From Cervus elaphus (Eukaryota > Chordata > Mammalia > Artiodactyla > Cervidae): a stretch of 64,000 nucleotides of DNA. The position numbers and the translations under genes were made by a program. Below the pieces are notes generated by a model. It was given only the letters and a program-made list of their open reading frames with translations. It was not told where the DNA came from and made no database searches. Below, piece after piece: positions 38,101 to 49,462 of this stretch (position 1 is its first letter; every line of letters starts with the position of its first letter). The DNA lies in NCBI RefSeq assembly GCF_910594005.1, contig NW_025316735.1, positions 299,280 through 363,279 on the forward strand, in the 5' to 3' direction.

Positions 38101-41100
38101 TTCCTGGTGAATGAAGTGGGAAAAGTAGTTTGCAGAAGTATTGGTCTTAGGTGGCTCCATATGTTCAAAACCAAGTCTTCATTGCCAGAAATTTCCAAGT
38201 GTGCAAACATAGGCATTAGTGGAGACCTCTGCAAGGAAAGACAGGAAGTGCTTCTATTTCCTACTTTCCTGCAAGTCTGTTTGCTAGAGCTTATTTTGCA
38301 TTTGTCATCAGAAAATAGTGATTAGAAGTAGAAAAAAAGGGAAGTGGTAAGAATTCATCAAAAGGATATAAGGGATAGATAAGAGTGATCTCTTTTCCTC
38401 ATATCAGCCAGTGTTTAACGTTTTGGTGCAATTCTTTCTAGAATGTTTCTCTGAAGCACTTTTTAAAGTTTACTTGCAGTTATGGCAGGCATGACTTAAC
38501 ATACTGCATTCTCCTAATGGCATAGCTGTGGCCATGTGCCCTTTAGAATATCCCATTTAGGGTCATCTCCTAATTAGGACAGTGGCTTTGCCAGTTTCTG
38601 TGGTTGGTTCCCATGCCACCTCCGCTCCTGGCAGCCACTTAGGACCCAGCACAAGAAGAGCCACATCCTTGGACGTGGCCAGGCCACCCCACTTGCCACC
38701 CCCGCCAGGCCTTTCCTGGAAGCAGAGGGCAAGGCTGGTGAGAGGTGACGAAGCAGGGGGCCCTGAGGGGTGTCCAGGGGGGCTGAGGCAGGCATAGGCA
38801 TTGCCAGGGGTGTGTCAGCAGAGCCAGGCAGTGGGGAGGGTGATGAGGGCTGAGTGGGAGTGGGGTCTGAGAGGGCGGGCCCTGCCAGCCTCTGCAACAC
38901 CGCCCACCCCTGACAACTAAGTCTTTCCCTGTGCCTGGACTCACGAGGGTGCAGAGACCCGAGTCTTGGCCCAGCCTTACACACACTGCTGTCTCTCACC
39001 AGCCCCCCCTTAGTATTCATGATTATAAATTGAAGGTGGTGATCTCAGGCAATTTTGAGGATCACAGGAGAAAGTGGAAGTGAACCTGCTCTGTACAAGG
39101 AAGTGCTCGGAGCCTAGGAGGTGGTTTTGTTGTGGTATGAGGAGTGGGCTTGGTGGAGCCTGGCTCTGCCCTGGGCCTGAGCAAGGCTGAGCAAGGGCCT
39201 GGCCTGTGGCTGCAAGCAGGGGGCCCTGTGCCATCACTGCCGCCAGGCCCGCAGCCCTCGACCTTGACTGGTCAGAGCTTCTGATCTCAAGCCCCAGCAG
39301 CCCTAACTTCACCTTGGGTGGTGAGGGAGGGAAAAGGAGAGTTCAGGCCCCAGTGACCACTGTGGCCATGAGGCATCCCTGGAGAAGTATCCCTTCTCTC
39401 CCAGGGGTTCCGGCCCAAGTCTCGGAGGAGGCTCCAGGACCTGGGTGGGACAGCAACCCTGCTGTGTGAATTATGGCCCGGGTGCTGTGCTCTGGCTGAC
39501 CAGGCAGGTGACCCAGGCAGGACACTGAGGATGGACCCTAGTGGTGCCCAGAGCACGACGGCCCCTGCCCAGAGGGGAGGGAGGTGTGTGGGAGGCATCC
39601 AGGCTGCCTCTGTGCCCAAATGAGGGAGCAAGTGAGGGGTGAGCCGGGCAAGCCAGCAAGCGCCTCCCTGGAGGGCCAGTCCCTAAACCAAAGCCCGGCA
39701 CCCTGTGTTCTTTTCACCTCCGGCTCCCAGGAGCAGGGATGAAGGGTGGTGTCACGGTCTGCGCAGGGCCAGGCCAGGCCAGGCAGGCAGATGGGTCTGC
39801 AGATTCCAGGGGCATGGAGGATGGGGAGATTGGGGGCCACCATCTCTGGGCTGAGTGGGAAACTGTCCTGGGACTCAGCTGGCATGGAGCCCCTCCAGCC
39901 ACTGTCCCAGGTGGTCTACTCACCTGGCTAAGGGTTCCGTGATCCCATGCCTAGATTGGGAAAGTCTGCGTGGAAAACTGCCAGGAGTTCAGCGGCATCC
40001 AAGTGCAGTACAGGCTGCAGCCCTCCAGCGCCAACTGCAGCGCCCTGGGGATGGTCACCTCAGCTGAGGACACCTCGGGGACCCTGTTCGTGAATGACAC
40101 GGAGGCCTTGCAGCGGCCCGAGTGTTCCCAGCTCCAGTACACAGTGGTGGCCACCGAGAAACCAACCCACCAGCAAGCCCAGGCCCTGCTGCTCGTTACC
40201 GTGGAAGGGATGTGTGAGTGCCCGGCTGCGGGAAGGGTCAGGGTGGATGGGGCGTGGCAGAGCCTCGGGCTGTTCCTGCAGAAGGGTGCCGTCCTATACC
40301 CCGTCACTGACCAGTGGGCTTTCTTGAGCCTCCTTCTCTGTAAGATGAGAAAACAGCGCACAGCTGCACTGGAGGGATGATGGGGGAGGTATGACACAGT
40401 TTAGTCCAGTGTGACAGCATTGTGGGTGGCCGCTGCTGCCCATCGCCTCTGTCAGCAGGACCTACCTGTGCACTTGTTTTAGGGCTGCCAGGTACAATAT
40501 AGGACCCAGGTTGAGTGTGAATTTCAGGTAAACAACAAGCAATTATTGTGGTGTAAGTACATCTCGTGCAGCCTTTGCAGTGAATTAGAAGACAAACTCC
40601 CCTATGTCCCTGTGATATTAGGGCCATATTTACACAAAGCAGGTATTCACTGTTCTCTGAAGTTCAAGTTTAATTGGGTGTCCTGCGTGTCCCTGGATGA
40701 GTCTGGCCACCTCCCATCCCCACTCCATACTCAGCCCCTTAGCTGCCCCTGCTGTGTGACTATGATGCCACCCCTCCCCCAGCAGCCCCCTCACTACCCT
40801 GCGCCCCCAGAGTTTAGTGACTGCCTCCCCTCTGGGCTCAACTCGGGACAGCTCCAGCCAGTGCTGCCTGCACCCATGGGTGCCCATGGCAGGCTGGCCC
40901 CCCATGACTGCTTTCTGCCACCCCTAGACATGCCTGAAGAGCCTGGCTGCCCCCTGTCCTGCGTGGTCAGCAAGAGGCAGCCCGAATGTGAGGAATGCGG
41001 TGGCCTGGGCTCTCTGACAGGCAGGTGCGAGTGGAGACAGGGAGATGGCAAAGGTAGGCCCTGGGCAGAGCCAGGCGGTGGGGAGTGTGATGGGGGCTGA

Positions 41101-44100
41101 GGGGGAGTAGGGTCTGTGCATGCAGGCCCTGCCAGCCTCTGTGACACCCCCCACCCCTGCCCATCTAGTCCTCCCCTGCGCTTGGTCCCTGCCGTGGCTC
41201 CTGATGCCAGGAGAGGGTGGTCACGAGCGCAGGGAACAGAGAACCTTCCAACTGTTTATCACCGATGGGATCACAGGTGCCTGAGACTGAGCTTGCTCTG
41301 GACTTGAGAAGGTCGGGGCCAAAGTTGAGATGTGTGTGTTTTCTTTTTACTTTATTCTAAAATTCTGAATTTCTGTATTGGTGCCTAAACCAGATGGTAA
41401 TTAACATGTATATATCCATTTCTCTACCCATATACACATAAATACATGTGCAGTTGTGAATGTGAAATTGAAAGTGTTAGTCGCTCACTCGTGTCTGACT
41501 CTTTGGGACTCTGTGGACTGTAGCCCACCAGGCTCCTCTGTCCATGGAATTCTCTGACAAGAATACTGGAGTGGTAGCCATTTCCTTCTCCAGGGACTGT
41601 CCCAAGCCAGAGATCAAACTCAGGTCTCCAGCATTACAGGCAGACGCTTTACTATCTGAGCCACTATATTCACCCAATGCCTTCTCTTTTTTTTTAACTT
41701 TTTATGTTATATTGGAGCATAGTTGATGAACAATGTTGTGTCAGTTTCCAGTGTACAGCATAGTGATTCAGGTATACATATACGTGTATATATTCTTTTT
41801 CGAATCCTTTTTCCGTTGAGGTTTTTATAGCATATTGAGCAGAGTTCCATGTGCTATACAGTAGGTTCTGGTTGGTTATTTTAAATATAGTGTGTATACA
41901 TGTGTATCCCAAACTCCCTGACTATCCCTTCTCCCCACTCTTCCCCCATTCACCCAATGCTTTTAAACACATAGTTCACAGACACTTTTCGAAGATCTCT
42001 TGGTAATATTACTGTGCATCCAAGAAGTGGAGGAATTAAGGTAGACTACACTGTTGACATGTCATTTATGGTTGGCTTTACTTCATGAAAACACAAACCT
42101 TAAAATAATTCAAAATATCCAAAGTGGTCTTCAGAGAGGCTCTACCCAGGAGTTCCCAGCCCAGGGGACATGGACCCAAATAGGAGGGACCTGAGCAGCC
42201 TTGGGTGTGGACAGTAACTGGCTGCCAGCTGGGCCCACCAATCTGAGGGTCCCACCCACAGTGCAGCCTAGAGAGGGTCCCAGCCTCATCTGGTCTCTTC
42301 TGGCCTCTCTGATGTGAGCCTGGCACAGCTCTGGGACTGCCTGGCTCCTCTGGCCCCCACCATCCTGGCTGCCCTGTACCTCAGGGATGCCCTGCTGGTA
42401 GGGCTCTGTGTGTGGTTCTTCTCTGCTCAGATCTCAGTTTGCTCTTCCTTGCAGGGGATGGGGTGGGGTACAGGGTTGACCTGGAAGGCCCTGGGGTGTG
42501 ACCCTCCTGGCTCTGCAGTCTGAACAGGGCAGCTGCTCCCTTGTGGTCATAACTGCCCACTCTGTGTTGTAGGGATAACCAGGAACTTCTCCACCTGCTC
42601 CCCCAGCATCAGGACCTGCCCCGATGGACACTGTGATGCCGTGGAGAGCAGAGACCCCAACATCTGCCCCCAGGACTGCCTCCGTAAGCAGCCCGATGAG
42701 CCTGCACCGTGACTCTGAGCGAGCAGGAGCCTGATTGGGTGGGGGGAGTAACAAGCTAAAGGGGCTTGGACTCTCACCTGCATTTCAGCCAGACCAGCCA
42801 AGCTTCTGGGTTTTGCGTGCTGAGCCCTTTCCTAACATTTTTTTTTTAATAAAGGCGCTCCTCCCCCCAAATTAGAGCTTGCTGGCTTGACCCACACCCT
42901 TCCAGTGTTGCTCTAGCCAACTCATGGGGCACGACTCCCTGTCCCCCGTTTTGCTGACTGCCAGCTGCCCCCTCTGCCCCTTTTCTGCTTCTGAAAAGTA
43001 ACCAAGTGTGGACCTTGACCTGGGCCCAGGGCAGCCTGTGGGTTCCTCCTCTCACCTGCTGCAGCCAGGGAGCTGGTTTGGGGGCTCATCATGCTGCAAC
43101 TGGGGCTTCCCAGATGGCGCTAGTGGTAAAGAAACCCACCTGCCAATGTAGGAGATGCGCAGGTTTGATCTCTGGATTGGGAAGATCCCCTGAAGAAGGG
43201 CCTGGTGACCCACTCCAGTATTTTTGCCTGGAGAATCTCATGGACAGAGGAGCTTGGTGGGCTACAGTCCACAGTGTTGCAAAGAGTCGACCTGACTGAA
43301 GCGACTTAGCACACATGCATGCATGCTGAGGCTCTTGCCTGGGGTGACCTAGACTTCTGATCTCACTGTGCTCCCTGGGCGTGAGAGTGCTGACATCAGG
43401 TGGGGAGGGGCCTCTCATGATCCTGTCTGGTGGTCCTGGCTGGCCAGGTCCCCCTGGAGGCTGAGAGTGGGCTGCTGAGTGGGTGGTGTCTGTCCTCAGG
43501 GGGCGGCAGCATCATTGGTGGGCACGAACCTGGGGAGCGCCGGGGGATTAAAGCTGGCTTCGGTATCTGCAACTGCTTCCCTGAGAAGAAGAAGTGCTTC
43601 TGCGAGCCGGAGGATAGCCAAGGTGCATTGGGGGTGGGGGGGTGGGGGGCACAGCTGGCCGGGATCCCCACACCTCCCTGAGCCTCCAGGGAGCAAGGGA
43701 GAAGATTGCAGGAAGGAAGAGAAACCTAGGAGATCTTCCTCCTTCCCTGGGGTCTTGGTTCCCCCATGTGTGCAGACAAGGAGCTGGCTCAAGGCTACTA
43801 AGACTGCCTTGTGGCCCGAAGTTCCTTTTTTTTTTTTTTTTTTTTTGGCAAGGCTTATGGGATCTTAGGTGCCCAACCAGGGATTGAATCTTGGCCACAG
43901 CCGTGAAAGCTCCTTGTGCTAACTGCTGGACCACCAAAGAATTCCCTGGCCTCAAGTTCTATAATAAAGATTGGGCTGGAAAACTAGTTATTCCACCAAA
44001 TAGCTCAGCATCTCCTCAGACTGTGCCTGTGTAGAGCCTTTCCTGGGCCTGTGGCATTGGCCAGCTGGGTCCCCCCTCCCAGCACCCTCCAGGTGCTTCT

Positions 44101-47100
44101 TCTAGAACAGGGGGGCCCCACTGAACACATGGGGAGCTTTTCTGGCATTTGGGTGGTCATTGCATGGCCCAGATCCTGGGCCACTTGTCTTTCCTCTCCA
44201 CTATATATTGAACATGAAGAAAATACAGAAGATATTAGGAATGCAGGAGAAGAACTTCTCCCACCCCCCGGGCCCCTGGGCCTCTGGCTTCAGTGCAACG
44301 TTCCAGGGTGGGGGAGGTGCAGGGGTGCACAACCTCTGGTGTGTGACCTCAGGCAGGATGTTTATAAATGCTCATTCCTTCCAGAAAAGGGCAATAATAG
44401 TCTCTTGTAGCAAAAACATACAGAACAGTACCTGCCATGGGTCAGGAGTGTTGGCAGGCAGCTCACAGTCGGTCACAGCAGCCACTTCCTGGCTGTCACA
44501 GGTGTGGCTCTGTTGGGTATTGGGGGTCCCCCTTGTGGGGTGTCTACTCTCACAGCCCCTACTCGCCCGCAGACACCCTGCGTGATGACCTCTGCTGCAC
44601 AGTGATCACGGCAGCTGTGGTCTTCTCCATCGTATCTGTGCTGCTGTCTGTGCTGCTGTCCACCTTCTGCATCCACCGCTACCGCAAGAATGCCCACAAG
44701 CCGCCCATTGCCTCGGCTGAGATGACCTTCTGTCGACCCGCCCAAGCTTTTCCGGTCAGCTACTCCTCATCTGGTGCCTGCCGGCCCTCTCTGGACTCCA
44801 TGGAGAACCAGGTCTCAGTGGACACCTTCAAGATCCCGGTGAGGTTCTCCATGTGGCAGCAGGGCCAGGGAGGCAGCCCTTCCAGGTAGCCATGTGGGTA
44901 GCCTCTGGTCTAGGGCAGCTGGGGAAGGAGGAGGGGACAGAAGGGGCAGGGCCCTTGGGGTTGTTGCATCCTTGCCTGCCAGGAGGACCTCGTGAGCTTC
45001 CAGCTGTCTTCTAACCTCCACCGAGATGTCTTTCAGGGAGGGCAGAAGGCAGGGGTGGGGCAGAGAGCGTGAATCAGTGTGGAAAAGGATGGGTGTGGAT
45101 TTAAATGACTGAGATCTGGGCCATTAGGCTCCAAGGAGAGGGCAGGCCATGCTGTACCCACCTAAGATATCTCCTACGGAGGCCCCAAGTGCTGGAGGAT
45201 GCAGCCTTGGGGGAGGCCCTGAGGAGGAGTGTGTGGGTTTTATTCTCAGAAGGTAGGACCACCCTAGGGCTGGAGGCTGATGTTCTGCCTTCATTTCCAC
45301 GGGTCGCTCTGCTGGGGAGTCTGTTGGGTAGGAGCCCCATGATGAAACACTGTCCCCATCCAGGCGAGAGAGACTGGCAGGTGGGGGGCCTGGCCGCAGC
45401 CAGGAGGGGATTCTGTCTGTGGCTTGGAGAGTGGGGTTGCTGAGAGGCCTCTCAGGCACCATCAGGGGAGCCTGGCCCCAGGACTCTGTGACTGGCCTGC
45501 CAAGAGGGGAGAATCAGCCCAAGCCTCCTCCTCCATGGCATGGTCTGGGCCTGCAGGTAGTGTGGGAGGCTCAGACACCACCTCCTGCCCGGCCAGGCTG
45601 CTCCTCCGCCTGTCTGCCCTCCAGTGTTTTTGCTGAGGAGACTGAAATACTATGGGGACTGGGGGCTGGAGACCTCCCACCTGCTGAGTGTTTGGAACCA
45701 GCAAAGTCAGGAAGGAGGCCTCTGTGGCCACCACATCTGGGAATGGCCCTCGTGGCCCAGGGACGAGCCATTTGATTCCCTTATATGCCCTGACGGTTTG
45801 TGCTGAGACACACAATGAGAGAGGTTCTTCTGTGGGGGGGGGGGGCACGGACCACTTTCAGCCTCTAGCCCAGAGTGCAGAGAAGCCAGAGCTGGGCCAG
45901 AGGCCCAGGACCACACTGACCAGCTCTGAGGTCTTAGACACATTATTCGACCCTTTGGCCTTAGTTCTGTCTTACATAAAGTGGGGAGGACACTTTGGGG
46001 TTTTAGCACTTTTAAAGAGAAACAAATGAGAGATATCCCCTCTTAGCCCAGTCTTTATGTGCAGTCAGCTGTTATCCAGTGCAGTGTGGACACCAGGGTG
46101 GTGGTGACTCTGTTGTCACCTTTGAGCCTGACTATGGATTCTTGGTAGAGGAGGAAATGGCAACCCACTCCAGTATTCTTGACTGGAGAATCTCATGGAC
46201 AGAGGAGCCTGGCTACAGTCCATGGGAGTCAGACACGACTGCCTCTTTTGCAACTTAAAGAACAAACAACATGGGTTATTGGGGAAGCTGAGACACCAGG
46301 ACACCTGGGGAGCTGGCTGGAAGGCGCCCCTGGCCGTGGTGCTTAGAGGAGCCTGCCTCTGCTCCCAGACGTAAGAACACAGGGTTCTGGTCCCTGGGGG
46401 GGGGCAGTGGGTCACCAGTGTGTGTCTGTGGGTTAGGCGAGCCTGCCAGGCACATCATAAGCAGCCCCTGGAGCCATGCCCACACCCAGCCACAGCAAGA
46501 CTTGGGGACCTGGGCATCCAGTGCTGACGGGAAGGCAGGTTCCAGACAGGCTTCAGCATCCCCAGAGTTCAGGTCTTTGAGCCAGTCTTGGGGTCTGGGA
46601 AGACCCCACCCCAGAGGGGTCTTCAGTGGGCATGGTGTGTTGGGAAGGCCGGTGTGTGCAAGTTCTGGCCAGTGGCTGGGCTGTGGGAGGAGCAGACTCT
46701 TCCACACATTGTCAGGGAGGGATGGGGGGGTACCTGAGGGGCACAGTGGTAACTTTCTAGAGGCTGCCACACCAGGAAGGTGTTCTTGACACCCCATCCT
46801 GTAGCTGGGAGTGCAGGGCTGGTAGGCAACTGGGGCCACAGCTGCCACTTGAGTTCTCTTGGAAGTCCTGGAGCCTGGGCCACTGTCAGTGCCTGGTGTC
46901 CAAAACAGAGGTGGTGCCATGAGGCTTGGGCCTGAGTCCCAGGGAAGAGGCTGTGGTCCCCCTGTGAGCACCTGTGGGTGCTGAGTAAACCCTGACTCTC
47001 TCACTGGAGATACCAGGCCCTGGGCCTGAGGTGGCCCAGGGCATCTATAGTAGATGGAGGCCAGTGAGGGTATGAGCATACGGAGTCCAGCCAGTCTGTG

Positions 47101-49428
47101 GCAACACCTGCCTTCCTGTGGGGGGACGCATCTTGTCATGGCACCTCAGGGCCTGACTGTGGGGTCTTGCCCTTGGACATGGTGACTGTCACCTGTCACT
47201 TCAGGTGAGAGTCGGCCGTCTGCACATGGAGCTTGTCCGCCGGCTCTTGCCTTCTTCCTTTCTTCTTACCTTCGCCATCTCTCTTCCCTCTCTTTTTCCT
47301 TCAAACCCAATGTAGGAGGATCCCAAGTGGGAATTCCCACGGAAGAACTTGGTGCTTGGAAAAACTCTGGGAGAAGGTGAATTTGGAAAAGTGGTCAAGG
47401 CCACAGCCTTTCGGCTGAAAGGCAAAGCAGGGTACACGACTGTGGCTGTGAAGATGCTGAAAGGTACGTGCCCAGGCAGTACACAGGGGGCTCTGCCACT
47501 CACACCTGCGGGGGCCCCAGTGGGTGGATGAAGCCCTTATGACAGCCAGGACTCTGGCAATCAGCCTGCTGCCTCCTGAAGAACCAATACGCCTCCCCTG
47601 CTCTTCTTGAGTGGCTGCAGTCTAGGGACCTCCACCATGGATGATGTGGGCTGGTGTGGTCCCTGGAGAAGCAGGGTAAGACATTCCTCCCTTGAAAGCT
47701 TTCAGAGCCATGTTGCTTGTGTATCAATGTTGGGTAAAGATCCGAGTTTAAATTAAAAGCCCTTAAGTTCAAAACCGACAGCTCTCCCCACCTCAGTCTG
47801 CCCCATTAATTTCTTTCGCCAAGCGTCCACTGAGGTCCTGGTGAAGAGACCACCTGTAAGGACTGGCCCCTGTCCCCCAGGTCCCTGCCTTTCCCAGTCC
47901 CCATCCCCCCCAGCCCTTAGTGGGCCAGCACTGCCCCAGTCTTAGCACATGCTGGGTATCCTCACTGCTGCTTCTCAGCAGGGACTGGGTAGACAGTCCT
48001 CTGCCATGGCTGAGTTCTGCCTCAGCTTGACCAACTGAGGGCCCAGTGGCCATGTGATGGGCACATTTTAGGCTGATGCACTCTGATGTTCAGCAGTCGG
48101 GGAGCCATGCAGTGCCGGGTACTTTTGTGTACTTACCCAGGCCCTCAGACTGGGGTTGCCCCTTGTCTATGAGACCCCAGGCCCTAAGAGGGCACAGTGA
48201 GACTGGCCCTGGGTCACTCATGTGTGGTCCAAAGGGTTCCAATGCCCCATCTTGCAGCTGTCTTCTCATTTCCAGACAAGTCTACAGCCAGAGGCAGTGG
48301 CACAACTGGGCAGTGGGATGTGGGGCCATGACCCAGGAGGACAGTTGGCCAGGAGACCTCCACACCCAAGCTCCTGAGCACAACTATCTCTGCCCTTGGA
48401 AAACACACACTCAGCATGGCAAGACGACTTCTGTGAAGTCTCATGGCCTTCACCTTTCTCCAGGGCCTCACCCCCCTTTGCCAAGTGCTTGGTTGGCAGG
48501 TGTTTGGGGACACCAGGGAGTCCCTTTACCTCCCCAGAAGGGTTAATGAAGGGTTAACGCCACTGTCTTTGAGAGATGGTGATTGCAGGGAAATAATGCC
48601 ATTTGCATGCATAGCCCAGCCCAGAAGGCTTTCCATGGAAAGACTCTGCTCACATGGAAGTGCGCTCCTCTGGTTCTTACTCCCTGTAGGCAATTGAGGC
48701 CGCTGTTGACCCTCCCATGGGCTGAGAGTAGCTCCAAGCAGTGAGGTCCTGGCAGGCCTCAGTCTGAACCTGAGTAGGATGTCTGGGAAGGAGACAAGTC
48801 TGTGTAGACCCCTCGTTTGCGCCTGTGACCCAGCATGGTGGTAGCAGGGACTTTGTGACCTGCTTTGTTTCTGTGCATTTCAGAGAATGCCTCCCCAAGC
48901 GAGCTGTGGGACCTGCTATCAGAGTTCAACCTCCTGAAGCAGGTCAACCACCCGCAAGTCATCAAGCTGTACGGGGCCTGCAGCCAGGATGGTAAGACCA
49001 GCCGGGGACTAGCAGCTGCTGGGCACACGCCAGGGGCTCTGGGCTGCTCCATTCTGCATTCTCCCTCATCCCCATCCTTTTCTTCTCTGGCACCTGTCCT
49101 CTCTCTTCCTGGAAGCATGGTTTCTCTGGCTCTTGCCTGAAACTTGTGTGTCAGTGGACCATGAGGGCTGCCACAGGAGTGTTCCCTGGGGTCTCTGGCG
49201 ACATCCTGGTTGTCAGCACCCTGCCCCAGGCTGAGCCCTTAAGACAGGGAAGTCCAGAGATGAGCAGTGTCTCCTGGGCACCTACTAGATATGCCATAAC
49301 CTCCAGGTGATCTCAACCCCACCCCAGCCTGGGGTGGCAAAGGCAATGGCAGATCATTTTTCACATAAGAGCATTTTGCTCTATTAGTCTTCCAAAACTG
49401 CTTTGCCACCCTGGGGGCCTCCCACTTT

Positions 49429-49462
<34 letters not shown>

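Larger units (their letters stand above)
41191..42572 (+). other. RET: RET intron 8, remainder
   Basis: It holds a reverse SINE (41466-41670) followed directly by an artiodactyl L1 fragment (41690-41945). The rest is unrecognised. Confidence 0.65.

Noticed and set aside
42848..42853. AATAAA in intron 9 as a premature polyadenylation site
   Set aside because: It is a single hexamer after a T-run with no other evidence of cleavage signals.
46276..47139. 287-codon open frame on the - strand in intron 11
   Set aside because: It has no recognisable protein features, includes part of a SINE-adjacent region, and contains Pro/Ser-rich text typical of GC-rich introns.
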